Source: a bacterium
Lineage (GTDB): Bacteria; Krumholzibacteriota; Krumholzibacteriia; Krumholzibacteriales; Krumholzibacteriaceae
Assembly (NCBI GenBank): GCA_020350885.1
Contig: CP070727.1
Span: 79,086 to 111,196, forward strand
Direction: 5' to 3'
DNA length: 32,111 bases
Position 1 is the first letter of the stretch. The number at the start of each line of letters is the position of its first letter. Made by a program: the position numbers and the translations under genes. This document shows positions 8,201 through 14,472 of this stretch, piece by piece. The notes under the pieces were generated by a model that was not told where the DNA came from, ran no database searches, and saw nothing but the letters and a program-made list of their open reading frames with translations.

Positions 8201-8405
8201 GCACCCTACCAGTAAATGCATGTGTGTCCCCGTGTGTCTCGACGGCGCATTCGAGCGCCTGCAACCCAACTGCAAAGGCCGAATCGGGCTCGTATGCCAG
8301 GGAGAGCGAATCTGCAAGATCGAGAAGTGCCTGGCAGTCCCGGGCTTCAACCGATGAGACGGATATAAGAAGCACGAATAAGAGAATAATTACCCTTTGA
8401 AACAT
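5280..8405 (-). CDS. Secreted TPR-CHAT caspase-like protein
   Basis: The 1041-residue protein starts with a signal peptide (MFQRVIILLFVLLISVSSVEA). Residues about 25-480 are a run of roughly ten tetratricopeptide repeats of the kinesin-light-chain type, with recurring GRFAEAESL, LDPDHP and LGNLA motifs at about 42-residue spacing. Residues about 490-650 are helical. Residues about 740-1041 are a CHAT domain (caspase HetF associated with TPRs). The catalytic dyad is visible: His873 in VIHLSTHGYF and Cys949 in VVLSACETG, followed by GLRRAFQLAGARAVVSALW. CHAT proteins are clan CD cysteine proteases that usually cut a partner recognised through repeats. Most studied ones are cytoplasmic, so the signal peptide is notable and points to an envelope or extracellular role. 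No obvious substrate gene is adjacent. AGGGAGGAAACAACC precedes the ATG. Confidence 0.88.
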   Translation of the reverse strand: MFQRVIILLFVLLISVSSVEARDCQALLDLADSLSLAYEPDSAFAVGLQALECAVETHGDTHAFTGRVLYFLGIFTYEMGDYHGAVSLYDSALVIQRVVHPPDNIAIGMTVYNRANAYLDLGMLKEAEKDFEGTLEIFKENFGDTNFHVGHVLKSLASLNRDLGRYPESERLFKEASEVYVTDLGIDDPNVANCLDGCALLYKILGRFYKAESLFREALAIREKHLDPRDLALILNYDHLASLYWKQGRYAEAELLFKKALTLIDPDHPHVSTIACNLAVLYNDMGRFAEAESLYILTRTVEMEVWGDENPEVAVTLGNFAGLYLDMGRFAEAESLCKLALEIRKKTLPPDHPYIAVNLGNLADIKQIRGNLHGAEPLYKRSIALYRKTVGDEHPDLASTVHSYASLLRDKGSYDEAEPKYDEAVSIWRKVYGPIHPDIALGYEHLGILYRLQRRRDESADVSRRAFDIRWNDFQKNGYVLTEKDALSYSLKLRASAENALSCYFGAKPDDSQLFGPTYDMVLAAKGPVSDIIFERQRALVSEEDTEISRLADSLKTCKYLLAALFYSTPEEESVGKYRHRLDSLRSVVDDIESGLSLRSASYRESQQRERITGKDIASLLPANAVLVEYFRYNFYRTGPRDLVPRYMVTVLDSKGPRMIDDIGDAKAIDELVTRYQKHMLDVSKSGGEAGERWRSKYTTLARQLYRSVFAPIAGYVRNKELVFIAPDGPLGFISFAGLIDEDGRYLIESVPIHYLSAGRDLVRFQGERESNEGLFALGNPDFNASGSERLKHISSSEEAERSRTRSVRLTLEDRHSLHAEQLEHSEPEVNRVIEYWRSVNDEPVIRCTGKKASEENFKLLAPGNRVIHLSTHGYFAARRQEPPAVTLYMQYRTYIGENPLLLSGFCLAGSNVRGETRGSVAVEDGILTAYEVASMNLEGTDLVVLSACETGLGETRLGEGGYGLRRAFQLAGARAVVSALWEVSDKVTAEMIPQLYRRSGESLTDRAHAMQLDQIKKLREEGRSDHPYYWAAFITEGDWR

Positions 8406-8489
8406 GGTTGTTTCCTCCCTTTATTATTTTCTCTATGAAATAGTCCCCGCCCGCGAGGATTGTAGCCAGTCCCCCACTACCAGGCAAGA

Positions 8490-8495
8490 ATTATA
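8490..8495 (-). promoter_or_regulatory. Possible -10 element for the CHAT gene
   Basis: A perfect TATAAT on the minus strand lies about 85 bases before the CHAT start codon, in the only AT-rich part of the 166-base gap. No good -35 element is at 16-18 bases, so this is a weak call. Confidence 0.3.
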
Positions 8496-8571
8496 TTGTA
8501 AAAGGATGGCACAATCTGGATCGCCTCTATGTCATTATTATTTTTAAAAAATTGCTAGTAAGCCGGCCGCC

Positions 8572-9447
8572 TCACCCCATTGTAACCATTAAGATTCCTG
8601 CCACGGCCAGTGCCGCCGCGGCAGCCTTACGCCTGGTGAAGCGCTCCTTGAGAAATATCGTGGCGAAGATGATGATGAAGATGGTGGAGGTCTGGTTGAT
8701 GATGGCGGCGATCCCGGCCAGTGTGTATTTCATCCCGGCGATCCAGAAGACGAGCGAGAGGTAGGAGCCCATGAGCGTGCCCGAAAGCGAGAACCGCCAC
8801 GCTCGATGGGGCTTGAAGACGGAGAATATTGTGCGCCGTCGGCGGGAGATGAGGGCCACCGGCAGGAGAGCCGCCAGGGTGCCGAACTGCCGCATCGCCG
8901 TCGCCCACATGACCGGCGAGCGGTTGAGCACGGGCTTTGCGATCACGATCCCGAAGGCCAGGGTCGCCATGGCGAGCACGCCGTAGAGTACACCAATGAC
9001 GAGGCGCCGGGGGGTGATGCCGGGGGGCGGCTCGTGCCGTGCCGCCACGAATACCCCCAGTATAATGAGCGCCATGCCGGCGAACTGCCATGGCCCCAGT
9101 CGCTCGGCTATCATGAGGTACGCCGTGAGCACGATGAACGGCGAATAGAGACAGTCTACGATCGCCGTGATTCCCGCACCCACGATATTGAGGCTCATGT
9201 GGAAGAGGGTGTCGGAGACAGCGATGGCGAAGATGCCGCTCGCAAAGAGGATGAGGTAGTCGGTGAGCGGGGCGCCGGTTATAAACGGCTGGCGGAGCAC
9301 GAGGAGCGTGATGGTAAAGAGCACGCTGGAGATGCTCACCCTGAAGAGATTGAGGGAATAGGGCGAGATGGTCTCACCCGATTTCTTGAAGAGAATAACG
9401 GCACACGACCAGAGGAGTGCGCAAATGAGCGCGTAGATTTCACCCAT
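8572..9447 (-). CDS. EamA/DMT-family inner-membrane permease
   Basis: The 291-residue, highly hydrophobic protein has about ten predicted membrane helices arranged as two five-helix EamA repeats. The first (about 1-140) starts MGEIYALICALLWSCAVILFKK and ends with the conserved ERLGPWQFAGMALIILGV. The second (about 150-291) starts VIGVLYGVLAMATLAFGIVI and ends FLKERFTRRKAAAAALAVAG. Glu in the two ER(L/F) segments is the usual family signature. DMT transporters export metabolites, amino acids or nucleotide sugars; the substrate cannot be told here. GAAGGGAA precedes the ATG. The gene is downstream of the S46 peptidase, from which it is separated by a strong hairpin, so export or handling of peptide-derived amino acids is a tempting but unsupported link. 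Confidence 0.88.
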   Translation of the reverse strand: MGEIYALICALLWSCAVILFKKSGETISPYSLNLFRVSISSVLFTITLLVLRQPFITGAPLTDYLILFASGIFAIAVSDTLFHMSLNIVGAGITAIVDCLYSPFIVLTAYLMIAERLGPWQFAGMALIILGVFVAARHEPPPGITPRRLVIGVLYGVLAMATLAFGIVIAKPVLNRSPVMWATAMRQFGTLAALLPVALISRRRRTIFSVFKPHRAWRFSLSGTLMGSYLSLVFWIAGMKYTLAGIAAIINQTSTIFIIIFATIFLKERFTRRKAAAAALAVAGILMVTMG

Positions 9448-9473
9448 GGGTTCCCTTCTACCGTGGGATCAGC

Positions 9474-9509
9474 GGGCGGAAGGGAGACTGGAATCCAACC
9501 CTTCCGCCC
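9474..9509 (-). promoter_or_regulatory. Strong stem-loop between the S46 peptidase and EamA genes
   Basis: GGGCGGAAGGG (9474-9484) and CCCTTCCGCCC (9499-9509) form a perfect 11-bp stem with a 14-base loop, about 100 bases past the S46 stop and 27 bases before the EamA ATG. No U tract follows in either direction, so it may be a processing or mRNA-stability element, or a terminator without a U run. Confidence 0.5.
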
Positions 9510-9610
9510 ATTCACAGGTGTGACGGATGTGATCTCACAGGAGCCCGTGCGCCCCTCTCCCTCCCCGGCACCGCACAGATCAGCCCGTCCCGGAGACATC
9601 CGTCCCGTGC

Positions 9611-11782
9611 CTAGTGTATCGTCAACTCGTCCAACAGGTGCTGCGCGCCGCTCACCTTGTCCATGACGAAGAGGGCATACCGTACATCGACGTTGATGTC
9701 GCGGGTGAGCCTCTCGTTGAAGAGGTAATCGGCCGAAATGCTCTCATAGTTGCCGTCGAAGGCCGAACCGATAACCTCTCCCCTTGCGTTCAGTATCGGG
9801 GAGCCGGAGTTACCCCCCGTGATATCGCAGGTAGAGAGAAAATCGACGGGAACGTCACCGGTGACGGCATCGACGTAGCCACCGAAGTCCCTTGCCTCGT
9901 ACAGCTCGAGGATCTCCTCGGGACAATCGAACGGCTCCTCCCCCGTATGCTTCTCCACGACACCGGAAAGGTTCGTGATATAGCTGTAGTTCACGGCATC
10001 CTTCGGTGAATACCCCTTTACCACTCCGTATGTGAGGCGCATCGTACCATTGGCGTCGGGATAGAGCGCACCGCCCTTCCACTTCGCGTAAGCCTCGATG
10101 AGCTTCGGTCTGAGTTTGTTGAGGGCACCACCGAATCCCTTGTCCTTCTCCTCGAGTACCTTGATCTCTTCCCGCAATTTCATTGCGAACTCGATGAAGG
10201 GATCCCCCTCCTCGAGGAGCTCCTTCCTGGAAAGATCGAACATCCTGAGCCGCTCCTCCGCCGACTCGAGCTTGGTCCCCGAGTAAAGCTCCTCGATGAT
10301 GGCATCGATCTTGTCGCTATCGCTGCTGCCCGGGGCCTCCGACATCATATCGTCGAATGCCTCGATCCGCTGATTCTCGGGAAGCTCGAGTGCCCGATGC
10401 ATGAAGTAACTGAGGACCTTCTTGTCGGTCTCGCGGTCGTAGCTGAGCTGGAGTATCTTCAATCCTTGTTTCAGCCGTGGAACATCCCGTTCCTGATAGC
10501 CGGGCTCACGCTCGATATCTTCCTTCTCCTTCTCCAAGCACCACCGGTAGATCATACTCGACGCACGTATCATGAGACACCCGAAACCCGTGAAACCAGT
10601 TATCATGTTTTTCTCGCGCCGCATCTTGTAATCATCGTACTGCGCCTTGATCGAGGGAAGCACATCGTCATACTTCTTCTTCATCTCACCGTTGGATTCG
10701 AGCCAGGCGGTGAATTCTTTCTCCTCGGCGAGCTTACGATCGAGCAGTCCGGCCTTCTCGAAGCCCTCGAGCATACCCTCGTAATTCTTCATTGCGTTGT
10801 TGAGCATCGCATCGAACGAGGCCACCTTGATCGCCACGGACTCGTCCGCCTCGGCAGCCCTATTGAATATATTGAGCAGTTCGCGAAACATCTTGATCCG
10901 CCGGGGGTAGTTGAAATTCTGATGGTGTCCGATCGAGTTGGAGGAGCGATAGCGCATCGTCTGACCGGGGTAGCCGATGACCATCGTGAAATCATTCTTT
11001 TTTACTCCCTTTGAGGAAATGTGCAGGAATACGGATGGCACATACGGAATGTTTTCATCGGCATATTCGGCGGAGCTACCATCGGGGGCCACATAGGCCC
11101 TGAGAAACGAGAAGTCGCCCGTGTGGCGCGGCCACATCCAGTTGTCGATGTCGCCTCCATAGTTACCGATCGAGCGCATCGGCGCATAGACGATGCGGAT
11201 ATCCTTCACCACGAAATAGGTGAAGAGCTTGTATTCCATCCCGTCGTAGAAGGAGGCCACGCGGCACTCGACATCCCGGTTCTCCTCGCACTCCTCGACG
11301 ATCTCTTTCGAACGCATCTCGATGGCATTGTAGCGCTCTAAATCGCTCATCTCGTCCTTTACCGCCCCGAAGACCTTCTTCGTGACATCCTTTATCGAAA
11401 GCAGCACGTAGGCCCGGTATCCCGGTGCCGGGATCTCGTCCTCGTAACCCTCGGCCAAGAATCCTTCCTCGATATAGTTCTGCTCGGCCGTGCTCACACG
11501 CTGGAGAGCCGTGAAAGCCACGTGGTGATTGGTGAACATCAATCCCTTGGGAGAGACAAACGAGGCGGTGCCGCCTCCGAGCTGAACGATCGCATAGGCT
11601 ATCCCACCTCCCTTACCGTCGTAGATATCCTTGGACGAGAGCTCGAGTCCCATTGCTTTCATTCGCTTGTACATGGTCTTATCAAGCTTGTCGAGCGGCC
11701 ACATCCCTTCCTCTGCGAGGGATGCGGCGGCCATGACGAGCACCGATAAGATCACAAGAGCCGCGATACATCTGCCTGCCAT
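9611..11782 (-). CDS. S46 family dipeptidyl-peptidase, DPP7-like
   Basis: The start is set at the ATG at 11782 (723 residues), preceded by AAGGAGG. A further in-frame open stretch up to 11845 has no such support. A signal peptide covers residues 1-23 (cleaved near SLA-EE). S46 exopeptidases cut dipeptides from the N-terminus of oligopeptides in the periplasm. The serine triad is visible: His in FTNHHV (86 or 87), Asp in NYGGDIDNWMWPRHTGDFS (211 or 213) and Ser659 in GGNSGSP. Length matches the family (about 700-720). The residue 18 positions after the Ser, which decides P1 specificity, is Gly (FDGNYE), as in DPP7 rather than the Arg of DPP11. This predicts hydrophobic or broad P1 preference, not Asp/Glu. 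Such enzymes support growth on peptides, in keeping with the proline/glutamate catabolic gene at the right edge. Confidence 0.92.
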   Translation of the reverse strand: MAGRCIAALVILSVLVMAAASLAEEGMWPLDKLDKTMYKRMKAMGLELSSKDIYDGKGGGIAYAIVQLGGGTASFVSPKGLMFTNHHVAFTALQRVSTAEQNYIEEGFLAEGYEDEIPAPGYRAYVLLSIKDVTKKVFGAVKDEMSDLERYNAIEMRSKEIVEECEENRDVECRVASFYDGMEYKLFTYFVVKDIRIVYAPMRSIGNYGGDIDNWMWPRHTGDFSFLRAYVAPDGSSAEYADENIPYVPSVFLHISSKGVKKNDFTMVIGYPGQTMRYRSSNSIGHHQNFNYPRRIKMFRELLNIFNRAAEADESVAIKVASFDAMLNNAMKNYEGMLEGFEKAGLLDRKLAEEKEFTAWLESNGEMKKKYDDVLPSIKAQYDDYKMRREKNMITGFTGFGCLMIRASSMIYRWCLEKEKEDIEREPGYQERDVPRLKQGLKILQLSYDRETDKKVLSYFMHRALELPENQRIEAFDDMMSEAPGSSDSDKIDAIIEELYSGTKLESAEERLRMFDLSRKELLEEGDPFIEFAMKLREEIKVLEEKDKGFGGALNKLRPKLIEAYAKWKGGALYPDANGTMRLTYGVVKGYSPKDAVNYSYITNLSGVVEKHTGEEPFDCPEEILELYEARDFGGYVDAVTGDVPVDFLSTCDITGGNSGSPILNARGEVIGSAFDGNYESISADYLFNERLTRDINVDVRYALFVMDKVSGAQHLLDELTIH

Positions 11783-11790
11783 AGGGCAAA

Positions 11791-11797
11791 CCTCCTT
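11791..11797 (-). promoter_or_regulatory. Shine-Dalgarno site fixing the S46 peptidase start
   Basis: AAGGAGG on the minus strand, 8 bases before the ATG at 11782, which directly begins the signal peptide. It excludes the longer reading that starts at 11845. Confidence 0.75.
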
Positions 11798-11835
11798 CGT
11801 TTGAACCGTATGATACACCTCGGTCGGGAGCAGAC

Positions 11836-11864
11836 ATGCTACCATGCTATACGTACCGACTCAA
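11836..11864 (-). promoter_or_regulatory. Possible sigma-70 promoter for the S46 peptidase gene
   Basis: On the minus strand TTGAGT (11859-11864) and TAGCAT (11836-11841) are separated by 17 bases, about 55 bases before the start codon. The match is moderate. Confidence 0.35.
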
Positions 11865-11905
11865 CGGAAAGATTCCGGCAACAGACGGGGATCCACTCAG
11901 GTACC

Positions 11906-11934
11906 TTGAGATCGCCGGCGATCCGTATTACAAT
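11906..11934 (+). promoter_or_regulatory. Probable sigma-70 promoter for the SGNH hydrolase gene
   Basis: TTGAGA (11906-11911) and TACAAT (11929-11934) are separated by exactly 17 bases. Transcription would start near 11941, giving a leader of about 85 bases. It lies back to back with the proposed peptidase promoter. Confidence 0.5.
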
Positions 11935-12026
11935 ACGCCGAGATGTGGTGGCGCCGGATGGGGGAATCCACTCCGCAGAATCACATATTGTGCAACGTAC
12001 ACGGGTAATCCGGGAAGGATTCACGA

Positions 12027-13241
12027 TTGGCGGCAGCGCAAAATATGAAGGCGAGAAAGATCGTTTTCTCCTTCATCATGGTCATCCTCGTCATTGCCTC
12101 ATGCTACGTGATCCTGGAATATGTATTCGCCCGGTTCTACTACTCCAACGTCTACCTGATCTCCGATACCGAATTCGACCCCGTACTCGGCTGGCGGCTC
12201 AAGCCCGGTACCTACTGGGCCAAGGCGCCGAACACATTCACAAAGCACAGGATCGATGTAAACTCGTTCGGGCTCAGGGATGAAGAATTCCCGGGGACGG
12301 CGGGCAGGAAGTGCGTGCGGATAATCATACTGGGAGACTCGTTCGCCTACGGGAAAGCGAGTCGCAGCGAGAGGATTTTCCCCGCACGTCTCGAACAGCT
12401 CCTCAATTCCGCCCCGCCGCACGGCGCCTACGATGTAATCAACGCCGGCGTGCCTGGATTTGGAACCGCCCAGGAACTCCTCCTCACGAAAGACCTCGCA
12501 GAGAATGGTATCACCGCTGATATCTATCTCGTCATCTTCTTTACAAATGATATCCTCGACAACCTCGGGCTCATGTATTCGAATCTCTCTGAGAACCGGT
12601 TCCAACCCAAATTCGTCTTGGATGACAACGGCACACTCAGGCCCCCCACCCGCCCAGAAACACAATCCCGTGATTGGGCGGAGGATCCCACAGCGGCCAA
12701 ACCGTCCCTGAACCGGACGAGAGCCATAGAGGTGCTCCGGCTCAGGATAGAATCCTATCTTCAGGCGAAACCACGGCTGATCCGCATGCTCGACAGGCTC
12801 GGCTTTACCGTGAAGTTTCCTGCAATGCCGGGAATTCTGAACGGATGGTACCGCGAGGAGATCACCGGGTCCGGCATCCCACTGACACGGGCGCTCCTCG
12901 CTTCGATACGCGATGAAGCGGCCGCCAGAGGCGGGAGACTTCTCGTTGCCATGATTCCTTCACAGCTCCAGGTGTATCCGGATACGTATACACCCCTTCT
13001 CCGGCAGACTTTCCCCGGAAACGAGCTCATCACCCGGTGGATCCGGGATCCCGAAAAACCGCAGCGTGTGGTGAGCGGCATATGCGACGGGCTCGGCATC
13101 CCCTTCCTTGATCTGCAGCCGATACTACTGGAGAACAACAGCACAAACCTCTACATACCCCGTGAGGGGCATCTCAACGACCGCGGGCATGCCCTCGTTG
13201 CACAGGCGCTTGTGAAATTTATCGGGGAATATGATAGGTAG
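12027..13241 (+). CDS. Membrane-anchored SGNH/GDSL-type hydrolase
   Basis: Two starts are possible. TTG at 12027 has GGGAAGGA seven bases upstream and gives 404 residues. ATG at 12045 gives 398 but has a weaker ribosome site. Residues 11-36 form a single membrane helix, so the rest probably faces the periplasm. The SGNH blocks are in order: block I ILGDSFAYG with Ser105, block II NAGVPGFG, block III FFTND with Asn174, and block V EGHLNDRGH with Asp385 and His388 (DxxH). These enzymes are esterases or O-acetyl hydrolases acting on glycans or lipids. The N-terminal DPVLGWRLKPG and VNSFGLRD segments are typical of a large uncharacterised membrane-bound group. The substrate cannot be told. The 3' end is duplicated just downstream. 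It converges on the chemosensory operon. Confidence 0.85.
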   Translation: MAAAQNMKARKIVFSFIMVILVIASCYVILEYVFARFYYSNVYLISDTEFDPVLGWRLKPGTYWAKAPNTFTKHRIDVNSFGLRDEEFPGTAGRKCVRIIILGDSFAYGKASRSERIFPARLEQLLNSAPPHGAYDVINAGVPGFGTAQELLLTKDLAENGITADIYLVIFFTNDILDNLGLMYSNLSENRFQPKFVLDDNGTLRPPTRPETQSRDWAEDPTAAKPSLNRTRAIEVLRLRIESYLQAKPRLIRMLDRLGFTVKFPAMPGILNGWYREEITGSGIPLTRALLASIRDEAAARGGRLLVAMIPSQLQVYPDTYTPLLRQTFPGNELITRWIRDPEKPQRVVSGICDGLGIPFLDLQPILLENNSTNLYIPREGHLNDRGHALVAQALVKFIGEYDR

Positions 13242-13303
13242 GTGGCGCATGTCCCGGAATACGGCATGTTGGCGCTTGTGAAATTTATCGGGGAATACGA
13301 TAG
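13205..13303 (+). repeat. Tandem duplication of the SGNH gene 3' end (66-bp period)
   Basis: A 33-base segment at 13205-13237, encoding most of the C-terminal ALVKFIGEYDR, recurs at 13271-13303 with a single T-to-C difference. The period is 66 bases, so the second copy is in the same frame and again ends in a stop (TGA). Confidence 0.9.
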
Positions 13304-13323
13304 ATGATTGAAGCCTTGCGGGA

Positions 13324-14451
13324 TCAATACTCCTGAAGGATCTTACCCCACTCCCTCGCCACTTCGATCCGCTTCTTGACGAGTTCAACAATCTTCGGAT
13401 TACTGGATTTCTCCTTCAGCTCCTCCCACTCCTTGACCGCTTGCGGAATCTCACCGAGACGGGCATGGAGATACCCTTTTATGAACATCGTCTTCTGGTT
13501 TTCCGGCCGGTGGGTGCGGGCCTTATGGAGGTACACCAACGATTCGCTCAACCGGTCCATTTTGTAGTAGATCTCGCCGAGCATCCTGAGTGCTTCGAAG
13601 CAGTCGGGATCGATCTGCAGCGTCTTCTCGAATTCGGTGGCCGCCTTCTCCAGGTTGAGCCTGTCGTAGTATTCCTTACCGCTACGCAGCAATTCCTGGA
13701 GCCGTTCCTCACTATTGATATCCGTCGAGCCGTCGAGCTCATCATCGACGAGCTCGATCACTCCCATCACCACGAGCCCGTAAATGAGCTTGCTCGTGGA
13801 GAACAGGTCTCCCTCGACGACCTCATTCACCTCGTTCACGGTCCGGTTCCCGTCGATCAGCGCGAGAATTTCCCATTCCCGGGGTTTGAGATTGATCTGC
13901 TGTGTCTCCTTGTTCTCCGGACATATCCGGAAGATGGACTGCCGGGACGGCACCTTGCTCCGTATATTCGACCATTCATCGATCCGGCGGGCGCCCTCGA
14001 GAATAAGGTTCTCTGTGTTGAGGGGCACAATGAGATCACGCCTGGGATCCAGTGTTTCCTCGATAAACCGGCACTCCCCCTTATCCCACTTGAATATTTC
14101 ATAGATGCATTCCCGCACGCGTGCAGAAATGAAGTTCTCCAGATGGGTCCGGGAAGAGATCCCTTCGTGCGCGAGGCAATCGAGCAGGCTCCCGTGTTTT
14201 GGAAGCGCCTTCTCGATGCGGCCGCTCGACTCATCGTCGAGCACTCCCCATTCCATCAGCACCGATTCAATCGACTTCGGGGACTTCTCGTGAATTATAG
14301 CAAAGCACGCCATTCCTTCCTGGAAGAGGATCTGTGCCTCTTTCTCGTCCGGTCCATCCGTGATTATCAATCGCCCCGTCTTATGATGTAGATGAAGGAT
14401 CTGAAACAGATCGAACAACCCAAGTTCCTTGATAGACGACTGGATCGTCAT
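13324..14451 (-). CDS. PATAN (DUF4388) domain protein with C-terminal TPRs
   Basis: The 375-residue protein is soluble. Residues 1-115 match the PATAN/DUF4388 pattern: MTIQSSIKELGLFDLFQILHLHHKTGRLIITDG, then the ILFQEGMACFA strand and a helical tail. Residues about 115-155 contain the frequent companion motif EIFKWDKGECRF. Residues about 185-230 look like a winged helix (LKPREWEILALIDGNRTVNEV). Residues about 240-370 hold two to three TPRs (AATEFEKTLQIDPDCFEALRML). PATAN domains occur in cyanobacterial and deltaproteobacterial response-regulator systems linked to phototaxis, type IV pili and gliding. This is the last gene of the chemosensory operon, 21 bases after the TPR gene, with its own AAAGGG site. 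It may act as an output adaptor; that is inference. Confidence 0.8.
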   Translation of the reverse strand: MTIQSSIKELGLFDLFQILHLHHKTGRLIITDGPDEKEAQILFQEGMACFAIIHEKSPKSIESVLMEWGVLDDESSGRIEKALPKHGSLLDCLAHEGISSRTHLENFISARVRECIYEIFKWDKGECRFIEETLDPRRDLIVPLNTENLILEGARRIDEWSNIRSKVPSRQSIFRICPENKETQQINLKPREWEILALIDGNRTVNEVNEVVEGDLFSTSKLIYGLVVMGVIELVDDELDGSTDINSEERLQELLRSGKEYYDRLNLEKAATEFEKTLQIDPDCFEALRMLGEIYYKMDRLSESLVYLHKARTHRPENQKTMFIKGYLHARLGEIPQAVKEWEELKEKSSNPKIVELVKKRIEVAREWGKILQEY

Positions 14452-14472
14452 TGAGTGTCACCCTTTCTGCGT

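Noticed and set aside
8520..8571. Terminator for the EamA gene
   Set aside because: A T-rich run follows a GC-rich palindrome (GCCGGC) on the minus strand, but no stem long enough precedes the run.
8806..9666. Long plus-strand open frame of 286 codons
   Set aside because: It lies antisense to the EamA gene and runs across the intergenic hairpin. Its protein is charged low-complexity sequence rich in Glu, Arg and His with no domain, as expected from the complement of a GC-rich membrane-protein gene.
13441..14391. Plus-strand open frame of 316 codons
   Set aside because: It is fully antisense to the PATAN-TPR gene, which has clear domains and a ribosome site; the antisense product shows no recognisable motif.
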